This document shows positions 1 to 8,120 of a stretch of 64,000 nt of DNA, one piece after another. Position 1 is the stretch's first letter; every line of letters starts with the position of its first letter. A program made the translations under genes and the position numbers. The notes beneath the pieces are model-generated. The model was not told the origin of the DNA and ran no database searches. It saw only the letters and a list, made by a program, of their open reading frames with translations. The stretch covers positions 57,187 to 121,186 of the forward strand of contig NZ_CADEFI010000005.1 of assembly GCF_902826555.1 (NCBI RefSeq). The letters run 5' to 3'. The stretch comes from an uncultured Hyphomicrobium sp. Its GTDB lineage: Bacteria; Pseudomonadota; Alphaproteobacteria; Rhizobiales; Hyphomicrobiaceae.

Positions 1-1121
1 TTCTCGCGCGGCTTGACCGGCACGACGTGCGCCTTGGCAGCGGGGGAGCCTTTGGAAACGGACCCATCCGGCCGAGGCGGTGCGATCTTGACGTCCGCCA
101 GCGCAGCCGGAGGCGAGAACAGCGCGAACCCGGGCGCATCGGTCTCATCAGCGGGCTTTGCCTCGACCGAGGAAAGTTCGGGCGCCGGCTTCGACGGTGC
201 GGTTGCGCCAAGCTGCGCAGCCGGTGCTTGTGCTGGCTTCGTCGCCCGCTTGGCGTCCGCCTTCGCCGCCACCGCAGGCGGGACCTGGCTCTTCGCCTTC
301 TCGGCCTCGGCTTTCTTTGCGGGAGGCGCTTTCTGATCGCGGCTCCAGATCGTGCGCACGGTCGGGCTCACGTCGGCGACGGCGATCGCTTTCCCTTGCG
401 GCTCTTCTGCGCGCGCGCCATCGGGATTTGTCCACGGCAGGGACTCCTGCGCTTGCGGCGCGCTCCGCCCTTTGCAGGATTCCGTGCGGAAACGGTCCGC
501 AACCCATTCGATGGAGCGGCCATACTTGGGATCAGCCGCCCAGCGCCGCGCCAGGTCTGAGAAGCGCACCGGCCGGTTGAGCTCGCGCGACTTCTCGAGG
601 ATGTGCTCTTGCTTGAGCTGCGTCCGTGGCGCCACCGGATTGGCGATCATCTCGCCCGAGTAGACGACGAGGTGCTGGATCTGACCCAGCACGCCGGTCG
701 AGACATCGGGAAAGCTGTCGCCGGGCACACCGCCGCCGGTGGTGCCGATGCCGGCGAAATTGTTCTGCTTGGGATCCACATCCCCCATCCGCCCGTTCGG
801 CGCGCGATAGGTGAGAAAATTCGTCTCGATAGCCATCTGGAAGAAGGCGTAGTCCCAGCGCACGCCCCAGGCTTCGCCGTGCCTCTTGTAGTAGCTCGCG
901 ATGTCGCGGAAGCGCGGATCGAGATTGCCGTTACGCCGCTTGAGGAACGCCATCAGGCGGTCGGGCGTCACGCAGGAAGGCACCGCGTTGCTCCCGGAAA
1001 GACGGATCTCGGGTAAGGACGGCGCAGCCTGCGCGGAAAACGAGGCGCCGGTTAAAACAGCCAGCGCCATCGCAATTACACGCCTCCGCGCGAGGAAGCG
1101 CCGGCCAAGATCATGCGTCAT
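1..1121 (-). CDS. Glucosaminidase-domain secreted protein, partial (C-terminus off the left edge)
   Basis: The frame is open from an ATG at 1121 to the window edge (373 codons). The N-terminus is a basic stretch followed by a hydrophobic signal peptide ending near SAQAAPS. Next comes a domain with FFQMAIETNFLTY and NNFAGIGTTGGG, the same motifs as in the upstream neighbour and typical of glucosaminidase (GH73-like) folds, with the Glu of IET as the likely acid. The rest is an Ala/Pro/Lys-rich tail of low complexity. It lies 30 bp downstream of its paralogue, so the two are probably cotranscribed. The predicted role is periplasmic cleavage of N-acetylglucosamine bonds in peptidoglycan; this is inference from the family. 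The C-terminus cannot be seen. Confidence 0.75.
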   Translation of the reverse strand, partial: MTHDLGRRFLARRRVIAMALAVLTGASFSAQAAPSLPEIRLSGSNAVPSCVTPDRLMAFLKRRNGNLDPRFRDIASYYKRHGEAWGVRWDYAFFQMAIETNFLTYRAPNGRMGDVDPKQNNFAGIGTTGGGVPGDSFPDVSTGVLGQIQHLVVYSGEMIANPVAPRTQLKQEHILEKSRELNRPVRFSDLARRWAADPKYGRSIEWVADRFRTESCKGRSAPQAQESLPWTNPDGARAEEPQGKAIAVADVSPTVRTIWSRDQKAPPAKKAEAEKAKSQVPPAVAAKADAKRATKPAQAPAAQLGATAPSKPAPELSSVEAKPADETDAPGFALFSPPAALADVKIAPPRPDGSVSKGSPAAKAHVVPVKPRE

Positions 1122-1151
1122 GCTGGGAAGAGCCACCGGCACCGGTCCCGA

Positions 1152-2513
1152 TCAGCCTTCAGGGCAAAGCTCGAAGGCTTTCTCGAGCGCCTGCGTCTGG
1201 CTTGCGAACTCGCCGACCGACTCGCCGCCCTTGGCATAGGCGTTGATGTAGGCATCGGCTTCGCGCTTTTCGGTCCCCTCGTTGACGTCGAGCACCGTGT
1301 AGTTGACCGTCTTGTCGGAGACCGCCTTGATGATGATGGCCTTCGAGCCGCCATAGCTCGCCGTCCAAACGCGGCACTTGCCGCTGGCGGAGGCCGCATC
1401 CTTCTTGTCCGGCTTCTTTGCTTCCGGCTTTTGCTTCTCTGGCTTCGGCTCGGCTTTCTTGTCCGCGCTGCTGCCCGCACCGGCACCCGCAACCGCGCCG
1501 GGCAATGCCGCGACCTCGACCGATTTCCCGGTCGACTTGGCTGCTGCGGCCGCCTCGGCCTCGCTGGCGACCGCAGGCTGCGCCGGAGCATCCGACGCCG
1601 TCGTCTCGGGATTGAGCAGCTTGATGGGCGGCGCGGTGGAAGCTTTCTTCGGCGGCGCATCTGGCTTGGCGACAGACGCCGCGACGGCGGCCGCCCCCTT
1701 GGACGGCAGCACATCCGCGCTCGCAGCGGTGTCGTCTTGAGCTTTTGCTTTCGCCTTTGAAGGAACGTCGGCCTCGGGGGCAGGCGCGGCTTTGCTCACC
1801 GTATCGGCCTTCGCGATCACATCTGATTTTCGCGGCGCCTTGGGGATTTGGTCGACGGCCGCCACGACGGCGCCGTCCGGGTCGGGCTCCTTGCAGATCC
1901 CATCGAAGAACCGGTCAGCAATGGCCCCGATGTCGGTTGCGTACTTGCGGCTTCCGGGCGCCCACTTGGCTGCGAGCTGGGTGAACGTGATCGGACCCGT
2001 TACGGACTTCTGCCAGTCCGTGAGCACGCCCCACTCCTGGATATTGCGCGTGCGTTCGGCAACCGGGCTCTCCACCCGCTCACCCGAGTACATCACCAGA
2101 TGCTCGATGTGGGCACGCGCACCCGTCGAGATATCCTTGAAACGCTCGCCCCGCGCCCCTTTACCTGTGGCGCCGAGACCCGCGAAGTTGTTCTGATCGG
2201 CCTTCACGTCGCCGCCGTACGTCAGGTAGCCTGTCTCGAGCAGCATCTGGAAGAACGCGTAGTCCCAGCGCACATGCAGCGCCTCGCCGTGGCGCATATA
2301 TTCGCCGGCGAGCCCCTCGTAGCGAACATCGAATTTCGGATTGCGCTGCTTGACGTATTGGGTGAGCCGTCCCGGCGTCGCGCAGTCCGCCACGCGGTTG
2401 CTTTCGCTCGTCCTGATCGGAGGCAGCTCCGCGGCGCTCGCCGCCATGGGAGCAAGAGCGAGAAACGCGAAAGCAGAAACGCCGAAACGAGCAGACCTAG
2501 ATCGGCAGGTCAT
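1152..2513 (-). CDS. Glucosaminidase-domain secreted protein
   Basis: 453 aa. I start at the ATG at 2513 because a longer frame from 2543 begins with TTG and adds ten residues ahead of an ordinary signal peptide (ends ASAAELPP). Residues about 40-210 form the glucosaminidase-like domain: FFQMLLETGYLTYGG with the presumed catalytic Glu, then NNFAGLGATG. About 210-375 is an Ala/Pro/Lys-rich linker. The last ~75 residues form a small compact domain starting at KCRVWTASYGG. It is followed after 30 bp by a paralogue in the same direction. A cell-wall role in the periplasm is expected from the domain. The substrate, and whether the C-terminal domain binds the wall, are unknown. Confidence 0.8.
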   Translation of the reverse strand: MTCRSRSARFGVSAFAFLALAPMAASAAELPPIRTSESNRVADCATPGRLTQYVKQRNPKFDVRYEGLAGEYMRHGEALHVRWDYAFFQMLLETGYLTYGGDVKADQNNFAGLGATGKGARGERFKDISTGARAHIEHLVMYSGERVESPVAERTRNIQEWGVLTDWQKSVTGPITFTQLAAKWAPGSRKYATDIGAIADRFFDGICKEPDPDGAVVAAVDQIPKAPRKSDVIAKADTVSKAAPAPEADVPSKAKAKAQDDTAASADVLPSKGAAAVAASVAKPDAPPKKASTAPPIKLLNPETTASDAPAQPAVASEAEAAAAAKSTGKSVEVAALPGAVAGAGAGSSADKKAEPKPEKQKPEAKKPDKKDAASASGKCRVWTASYGGSKAIIIKAVSDKTVNYTVLDVNEGTEKREADAYINAYAKGGESVGEFASQTQALEKAFELCPEG

Positions 2514-2812
2514 GGGACACCCCAGTTTTCTACGCGGCGCCAAGAGCGTGAGCCATCACGTTCAACAGTCGAAAAACGTGGCCCAACGCCCCAGATCCCG
2601 GATGTGCTTGTCGCGGGTCGGCGCCCAACGGTCCGAACAAACGTTCCTAGACCCTTAAGCTTAAGAGCCCGTTTACACGCGAACCGTCTAACTCTCCCGC
2701 GACCTACCCGTGACCCAAGTTTGGGGCACGAGTTGGGGGACGAAAGGGAGGAATTGTGGCGCAGACCGCGGGTTTGGTTAGCGCCGGACGGCCCGGATTA
2801 TCGGCATGGAGA

Positions 2813-3532
2813 TCAGCCTTCGCCCCTGCCGAGCGCGATCAACTGTCCTGTGAGAGATGGCGCCTCGAGGATGAACCGCACCGCCTCCGCGATTGCTCCC
2901 GGCATTGGCACGGCGTCATCGGCCGGAGCCCCCGTTGCAGCCCCTGTCCCGTCTGGCGATAGCGCGATGGCATTGACGCGCACGCGCGGCGCCAGCGCCA
3001 CCGCAAGCGCTTGCGTGGCGGCCCACAGACCATCCTGCGCCAGCGTGTAGGAGAGAAATTCAGACCTCTGTCCCCGCACACGCCGGTCGATGATGTTGAT
3101 GACATTGCCGATCTCGCCCTCGGGCAGATCGAGAAACATGGCTCGGGCCAGAAAAACCGGCACCTTGAGATGGATATCGAAATTCGCGGCCCAGCTTTCG
3201 CCGGTCAGGGTCGCAACGCTGTCGGCGTGCGCCTCGCAGGTGGCATTGACGAGGCAGACTGGCGCACCGAGCGTCTCGCGGCATTGCGCGACGATCCGGG
3301 CCGCATCCACGGGCGAACCGGGATCGTCCGCCACTGCCACCGCAGGAGCGCCGAAACTCCGGATGTCCGCCGCAAGCTGCAACGCTTCTTCCACCGATCG
3401 GCTCCCATGCACGCAGACCTGCCACCCGGCGCGGCCGAGATCGAGCGCCACGGCCCGCGCGACGCATCGCGCGGCGCCCGTGATGCCCGTAATGAGAACG
3501 GTTGGTCGGGAGGAAGAGCCCGATGACGGCAT
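2813..3532 (-). CDS. SDR-family protein, FolM/pteridine-reductase-like, catalytic Lys replaced by Gln
   Basis: 239 aa, a normal length for a short-chain dehydrogenase. VLITGITGA (12-20) is the nucleotide-binding start, LVNATCE matches the NNAG-type element, VINIID is the strand before the active site, and LAPRVRVNAIALSPDG is the usual post-active-site segment. The overall pattern resembles FolM-like reductases of Rhizobiales. Two odd points: the glycine motif is TGITGAAR, without the normal second and third glycines, and the YxxxK motif reads Y162-T-L-A-Q166, so the catalytic lysine is missing. It may be a non-catalytic or altered paralogue. It stands alone between the cell-wall genes and the porin array, with no strong ribosome site seen. 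Confidence 0.75.
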   Translation of the reverse strand: MPSSGSSSRPTVLITGITGAARCVARAVALDLGRAGWQVCVHGSRSVEEALQLAADIRSFGAPAVAVADDPGSPVDAARIVAQCRETLGAPVCLVNATCEAHADSVATLTGESWAANFDIHLKVPVFLARAMFLDLPEGEIGNVINIIDRRVRGQRSEFLSYTLAQDGLWAATQALAVALAPRVRVNAIALSPDGTGAATGAPADDAVPMPGAIAEAVRFILEAPSLTGQLIALGRGEG

Positions 3533-4004
3533 GAGTTTTCAATCTGCGTTTTGCTGTCGGAGGCAGGACGGGGAACGCGCGAAACCATCCTCGCGCAGCG
3601 CCGGAATATACGGGTTCGTGTTGGTCTTGTCCGTCGGGCGCGAACCGCCCCTCCGGAATGGTCCGGATCGGCTGACACGCAGCTTCGCCTCAGCACTGTG
3701 CACCTGCGAGCTGATTATCTTGCACCGTCAGACGCCTGATGCCCATCTCGCAGGCGATTCATGAGCAACATCACGCCACTTAGCGTCATTCGTTGCCGTA
3801 CCACGACACAACCAGGACGAGGACGCGGCTTTCCCGACTTAACGCTTGTTGTGTGCGCAGGTTTTTGAGTTTTATGACAGCCAAGTTGCACTGCACCAAA
3901 CAAGTGGTGGTTTCGGACAGTCGCTCTGGGAGACGAGCACCATCGAAACTGTCGGGCGCAGGAAACTTTCTACCGTGTGGGTTCCATTGGGGGTTAGAGG
4001 TACG
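3533..4004. promoter_or_regulatory. Intergenic region and leader of the first porin gene
   Basis: 472 bp between the SDR gene (leftward) and the first porin (rightward), so it should hold both promoters. No convincing coding frame is seen; short frames here lack start signals and family features. The last 20 bases contain TTGGGGG at 3987-3993, 11 nt before the porin ATG, an element repeated before the other porins. I did not find a confident -35/-10 pair. Confidence 0.5.
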
Positions 4005-4760
4005 ATGACAATGTCTTTCACAAAATCGGTCGGCGCGGCGGGCATCGCGCTACTGGCTCTGGCGGCGCCTGCGTCCGCCGGTAGCCTCAAGGACGACGGC
4101 GGCCGTGAGTTCTCCTGGTCCGTCAACGCCGCCGTGACGAGCGACTACATCTTCCGCGGCGTCTCGCAGACCGACAACGACCCGGCGATCTCGGCCGGCT
4201 TCGACGCCTCTTACGGCATTCTGTATGCGGGCTTCTGGGCCTCGAACGTCGATGAAGCGATTTCCCCGGACAACTTCGAAATCGACTACTACGCCGGCAT
4301 CAAGCCGGTGGTCGGCCCGGCAACCTTCGATTTCGGCATCCTGTACTACACCTACCCCGGCAAGGACGTCCCCGCTGGCGAGCCCGAAACGGTCGAGCTC
4401 AAGGCCGGCGTGAGCGGCGAGATCATTCCGAAACTCAGCGCGGCCGCCGTCGCATACTGGAGCCCCGAGGCTGCAGGCAACGGCAGCGAATACTGGGTCT
4501 ACGAAGGCACCCTCGCCTATGCCCTGCCCAAGTTCTTGGTTTTCGATCCGACGCTTAGCGGCCTCGTCGGCTTCTTTGACGACCAGGACGACAACTCGTT
4601 CGACTACACCTACTGGAACGCAGGCATCACGTTCGGTTGGGATAAATTCGCCTTCGACTTCCGCTATTGGGACACCGACGGCGAAGATGGCTTCGAGATC
4701 TTGAACGACGGTCTCGCCGACGAGCGCTTCGTCTTCACGGTCAAGCTGACCTATCCCTAA
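4005..4760 (+). CDS. TorF-family putative porin (copy 1)
   Basis: 251 aa. The ATG at 4005 gives a signal peptide (KSVGAAGIALLALAAPASA); the open frame extends upstream to 3846 but that part is unlike the family. The mature protein has the signature of the TorF/TIGR02001 outer-membrane family: WSVNAAVTSDYIFRG near the N-terminus, YGILYAGFWASNVD, then FDYTYWNAGITF and FAFDFRYWDTDG, ending LADERFVFT...TYP. Alternating polar/aromatic strands fit a beta-barrel of about a dozen strands. It is the first of five paralogues in a row and is closest to copy 2. Substrate is unknown; the family name does not establish one. Confidence 0.88.
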   Translation: MTMSFTKSVGAAGIALLALAAPASAGSLKDDGGREFSWSVNAAVTSDYIFRGVSQTDNDPAISAGFDASYGILYAGFWASNVDEAISPDNFEIDYYAGIKPVVGPATFDFGILYYTYPGKDVPAGEPETVELKAGVSGEIIPKLSAAAVAYWSPEAAGNGSEYWVYEGTLAYALPKFLVFDPTLSGLVGFFDDQDDNSFDYTYWNAGITFGWDKFAFDFRYWDTDGEDGFEILNDGLADERFVFTVKLTYP

Positions 4761-4824
4761 ATCGAGCTGGCCTATCGCCAAATCGGGCATGGCGCGGACG
4801 CCTGCTCACCTCGGCAGACACACG

Positions 4825-4849
4825 GACGGGGTCCCTTGTGGGCCCCGTC
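4825..4849 (+). terminator. Intrinsic terminator-like hairpin after porin 1
   Basis: GACGGGG(T)CCC pairs with GGGCCCCGTC around a TTGT loop, with one bulged T. The following tract (TCACTTC) is poor in T, so termination could be partial. It starts 65 bp after the stop codon. Confidence 0.55.
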
Positions 4850-5161
4850 TCACTTCAGAGTGGCGACCCCCGCCGCCCGGCCGCGGATATGCTCCGCCCA
4901 ACATTTGCACAATCCCGAATTTACATTGTTCACAGACGTGTCGCGCACGGCAGAAAACTGCGCTAAATTTGAGCAATTACTGACGAAAACGCACGCAACG
5001 TTGCCCCAATGAGACACCGCCTGTGGGACGTGAGGATTTCCGGCTCTTAGAGCTTGTACTTACCCACGGGTCTGCGCCTTTATTGTCCCCAGCGCGCCAC
5101 GGCATCTCGGACGGCGCACGCAGAATTCGTAAGTGTGGGATCTTTGGGGGTTGCAGGTACG
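4850..5161. promoter_or_regulatory. Intergenic region and leader of the second porin gene
   Basis: About 310 bp with no supported gene. The stretch around 4895-4985 is locally AT-rich (for example TAAATTTGAGCAATTA near 4963) and is the likeliest promoter zone. TTGGGGG lies at 5144-5150, 11 nt before the ATG, with TTGCAGGTACG following; copy 1 has TTAGAGGTACG in the same place. Confidence 0.45.
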
Positions 5162-5893
5162 ATGTCGAAAGTAGCATCCATCATGAAAACGGCCGGCGCA
5201 GTGGGCCTGGCCTTCGCAGCCCTCTCGGGCGCAGCGGCAGCCGAAGACCGGGAGTTCACCTGGTCGGTCAACGCCGCTGGTACAAGCGACTACATTTTCC
5301 GCGGCATCTCGCAGTCGGATGAGAAGCCGGCAGCCTCGGCCGGCTTGGACGTCGGCTACGGCATCCTGTACGGCGGCATCTGGGCGTCGACCGTTGACTC
5401 GGATTTCGTCGGCGGCTCGCCCGCAGAGGTCGACTTCTACGCCGGCATCAAGCCGGTTCTCGGGCCCGCAACCTTCGACTTCGGCGTCCTCTACTACTGG
5501 TATCCGGGCGATGAGGTTGCCGGTGGCAATGAGCAGGACTACGTCGAGCTGAAGGCTGGCGTCAGCGGCACGCTCATCCCGAACCTGAGCACCGGCTTCA
5601 ACATGTACTGGTCGGATGACGGCGCGCTCGAGTCGGGCGAGTACTTTGTCTACGAAGGCAACGCAGCCTACACGCTGCCCGCGATCGGCATCTTCACGCC
5701 CACCATCGGCGGCGTCCTCGGCTATCAAGACCATCAGGACGACAACACGCTCGATTACACCTACTGGAACGCAGGCCTCACCCTTGCGGTCGAGAAGTTC
5801 GCCTTCGACTTCCGCTACTGGGATACGGACATCGACAACAGCGGTATCGCTGACGAGCGCTTCGTCTTCACTGCAAAGGTCACGCTGCCTTAA
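5162..5893 (+). CDS. TorF-family putative porin (copy 2)
   Basis: 243 aa from ATG 5162, chosen because it opens a signal peptide (MKTAGAVGLAFAALSGAAAAED) right after the shared leader element. Family motifs are WSVNAAGTSDYIFRGISQS, YGILYGGIWAS, PAEVDFYAGIKPVLGPATFDFG, LDYTYWNAGLTLAVEKFAFDFRYWDTD (in pieces) and a C-terminal IADERFVFTAKVTLP. It is most similar to copy 1 in the SQ(S/T)D loop and the end of the barrel. It has its own leader and a strong terminator, so it is probably a single-gene transcript. The outer membrane is the expected location. Confidence 0.88.
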   Translation: MSKVASIMKTAGAVGLAFAALSGAAAAEDREFTWSVNAAGTSDYIFRGISQSDEKPAASAGLDVGYGILYGGIWASTVDSDFVGGSPAEVDFYAGIKPVLGPATFDFGVLYYWYPGDEVAGGNEQDYVELKAGVSGTLIPNLSTGFNMYWSDDGALESGEYFVYEGNAAYTLPAIGIFTPTIGGVLGYQDHQDDNTLDYTYWNAGLTLAVEKFAFDFRYWDTDIDNSGIADERFVFTAKVTLP

Positions 5894-5915
5894 TCGGGCT
5901 GCCAAGGCTGGAATT

Positions 5916-5948
5916 GAAAAACGGGGCCCCAAAGGCCCCGTTTTTTTG
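5916..5948 (+). terminator. Strong intrinsic terminator after porin 2
   Basis: AAAAACGGGGCC and GGCCCCGTTTTT pair around CCAAA, and seven T follow. The A-tract upstream also makes it active in the reverse direction in principle. It lies 22 bp after the stop. Confidence 0.85.
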
Positions 5949-6184
5949 TTTGCCGGCTGAGTGCTTTGGTAACCAATGAGAAAGAAATGGTGCTTCGATG
6001 CACAAGATTGCATCAGGCATGTTGCGAACAAGCTACACAATAGGGGAAACCCAAGGGGATATTGCGCTTCTGACTTGTTCGCGACTCTCCAACGGAGTTT
6101 CCTCTAATCAATAGATTCTCTGAGATTCTATAAGCCTCGCCTAGAGTTGTGCATCGTCCTGGGCCGTTCCTTGGGAGACTTCCT

Positions 6185-6922
6185 ATGCACGACACTCTAC
6201 GCAAGGCTCGCAGCCTAATCGCTGGCGGCGCCGCGTTGGCCTGCCTCGCGGCCCCCGCCCTCGCCGAGGATCGCGAGTTTTCCTGGTCGACGACCATGAC
6301 CGGAACGAGCGACTACATGTTCCGCGGCCTCTCGCTGAACGACGAGGATCCCGCCTATCAGCAGTCGATCGACATGTCGTACGGCATCTTCTACGCCGGC
6401 GTCTGGGGTTCGATGGTTGCGGGCGACTATGAGCCGGTCGAACTCGACTGGTACGCTGGTTTCAAGCCGGTCCTGGGCCCGGTCACTTTCGACCTGGGCG
6501 TCGTCTATTACACCTATTTCTGGGCCGAAGATCCGGACGAGCTCGACTACGTCGAGTTCAAGGTCGGCGCCGAGTTCTCCCCGATCACCAACCTGACGCT
6601 GAAGCCCGTCTTCTGGTACGTGCCGGAACAGGCGAACTCCGACGCCGTCTACACCATCGAGGGCACGGCCGCCTACAAGTTCCACGACATCGGCATCTTT
6701 ACGCCGACCCTGAGCGGCCTCATCGGTTATTCGGAAGCTGATAGCGACGGCACCTTCTTCGGCGACCGCGAGCCGACCGACGACTACACCTACTGGAACG
6801 TCGGTCTGGCACTCGCCGTCGAGAAGTTCACCTTCGATTTCCGCTACTGGGACACGAACATCGAGGGCGACGGCCTGGCCGACGAGCGCTTCGTGTTCAC
6901 CACCAGCATCACGCTGCCCTGA
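6185..6922 (+). CDS. TorF-family putative porin (copy 3)
   Basis: 245 aa from ATG 6185, which begins a signal peptide (LIAGGAALACLAAPALAED); the frame is open 12 codons further up without a better start. Motifs are WSTTMTGTSDYMFRGLSLND, YGIFYAGVWGSMV, PVELDWYAGFKPVLGPVTFDLG, DDYTYWNVGLALAVEKFTF and LADERFVFTTSITLP. Copies 3 and 4 share the GLSL(N/S) loop, EPVELD and NLTLKPVFWY-like segments, so they form a second sub-pair. Upstream the leader has TTGGGAG at 6171-6177, one base different from the other copies. It has its own terminator. Confidence 0.88.
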   Translation: MHDTLRKARSLIAGGAALACLAAPALAEDREFSWSTTMTGTSDYMFRGLSLNDEDPAYQQSIDMSYGIFYAGVWGSMVAGDYEPVELDWYAGFKPVLGPVTFDLGVVYYTYFWAEDPDELDYVEFKVGAEFSPITNLTLKPVFWYVPEQANSDAVYTIEGTAAYKFHDIGIFTPTLSGLIGYSEADSDGTFFGDREPTDDYTYWNVGLALAVEKFTFDFRYWDTNIEGDGLADERFVFTTSITLP

Positions 6923-6948
6923 TTTCAGGCCGCAGCGACCGAAAGGCG

Positions 6949-6976
6949 AAACGGGACCCGCAAGGGTCCCGTTTTT
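6949..6976 (+). terminator. Intrinsic terminator after porin 3
   Basis: AAACGGGACCC and GGGTCCCGTTT pair around GCAA, followed by TTGTTT. It starts 27 bp after the stop. Confidence 0.8.
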
Positions 6977-7181
6977 GTTTGGTGCCGATTGCGAAACATC
7001 CGCCCGCTGAACCAGGAGCAACCGCACCGGATTGCAGTACATACGGTTGCAGCAACGCCACAAGTCAACGGAAACACCCGGCTCGAATCGAACTTAACTC
7101 TTGTCCGGATTGTGGCAGAGGGCTTTCCTAGAAGTTAGCAAGCCCGGCCATCGGTCAGGGCGAGTATTGGGGGATAGTCCT

Positions 7182-7916
7182 ATGCGTCACTTCGGAAGCA
7201 CCGCACGCAACCTCCTCGGCGCCGCGGCGTTCGCGTGCATCGCCGCCACACCGGTCCTCGCCGACGAGTTCGAGTGGTCCGTCACCGGCACCGGCACCAG
7301 CGACTACATCTTCCGCGGCTTGTCGCTCAGCGAGGAAAATCCGGTCTTCCAGGCCTCCGTGGACGGCTCCTACGGCATCTTCTACGCGGGCATCTGGGGC
7401 TCGATGGTCGAGGGCGATGGCTACGAGCCCGTCGAGCTCGACCTCTATGCCGGCATCAAGCCGGAGCTCGGCCCCGTGACGTTCGACTTCGGCGTGGTCT
7501 ACTACGTCTATCCCTGGGCCGGCGCACCGGATTCCGAGTACGTCGAGTTCAAGGCTGGCGCCGAGTGGTCGCCCTTCACCAACTTCACGTTGAAGCCGGT
7601 CTTCTGGTACCAACCCGACCAGGAAAATGTGGGCGAGGTCTACACCATCGAGGGCACGGCGTCCTACGAGCTGCCCGCGGTCGGCATCTTCACGCCGACG
7701 GTGAGCGGCTTGATCGGATACGCGGAAGGCGATGAGCCGGACACGTTCGGCGAAATCATCCCGACCGACAACTACACCTATTGGAATGCAGGCCTGGCAC
7801 TCTCGGTCGAAAAGTTCACCTTCGATTTCCGCTACTGGGATACGGACCTTGCCGATGCCAAGGAAGCGCTGGCTGACGAGCGCTTTGTCTTCACGGCCAG
7901 CGTCACGCTGCCCTGA
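7182..7916 (+). CDS. TorF-family putative porin (copy 4)
   Basis: 244 aa from ATG 7182; signal peptide LLGAAAFACIAATPVLADE. Motifs are WSVTGTGTSDYIFRGLSLSE, YGIFYAGIWGSMVEGD, YEPVELDLYAGIKPELGPVTF, DNYTYWNAGLALSVEKFTF and LADERFVFTASVTLP. It is nearest to copy 3 and carries a short insert before the final strand (LADAKEALADERF). TTGGGGG at 7167-7173 lies 8 nt before the ATG. As in the other copies, the chain ends in Pro instead of the aromatic residue usual at the end of outer-membrane barrels. Confidence 0.88.
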   Translation: MRHFGSTARNLLGAAAFACIAATPVLADEFEWSVTGTGTSDYIFRGLSLSEENPVFQASVDGSYGIFYAGIWGSMVEGDGYEPVELDLYAGIKPELGPVTFDFGVVYYVYPWAGAPDSEYVEFKAGAEWSPFTNFTLKPVFWYQPDQENVGEVYTIEGTASYELPAVGIFTPTVSGLIGYAEGDEPDTFGEIIPTDNYTYWNAGLALSVEKFTFDFRYWDTDLADAKEALADERFVFTASVTLP

Positions 7917-7944
7917 TCGCCGGATAGACTAGACTTGATCATTT

Positions 7945-7971
7945 GAAACGGGGCCTTTGCAGGCCCCGTTT
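7945..7971 (+). terminator. Terminator-like hairpin after porin 4
   Basis: AAACGGGGCCT pairs with AGGCCCCGTTT around TTGC; only a short T-run (GTTTGCG) follows. The stem sequence is nearly the same as that after copy 2. Confidence 0.65.
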
Positions 7972-8120
7972 GCGTTGCGTCGGAGACACAAGGCACACGT
8001 CACGTTGAGGACATCGGGCCTTTGCTCTTGTTTGCTTAACCCCTCTACGCTTTTCTTGTTTCGATTGGGGCACCGCCTCTCGCCAAGGGGTGAGCGCGTG
8101 AGTTTGGGGGAAGTCGTTCG

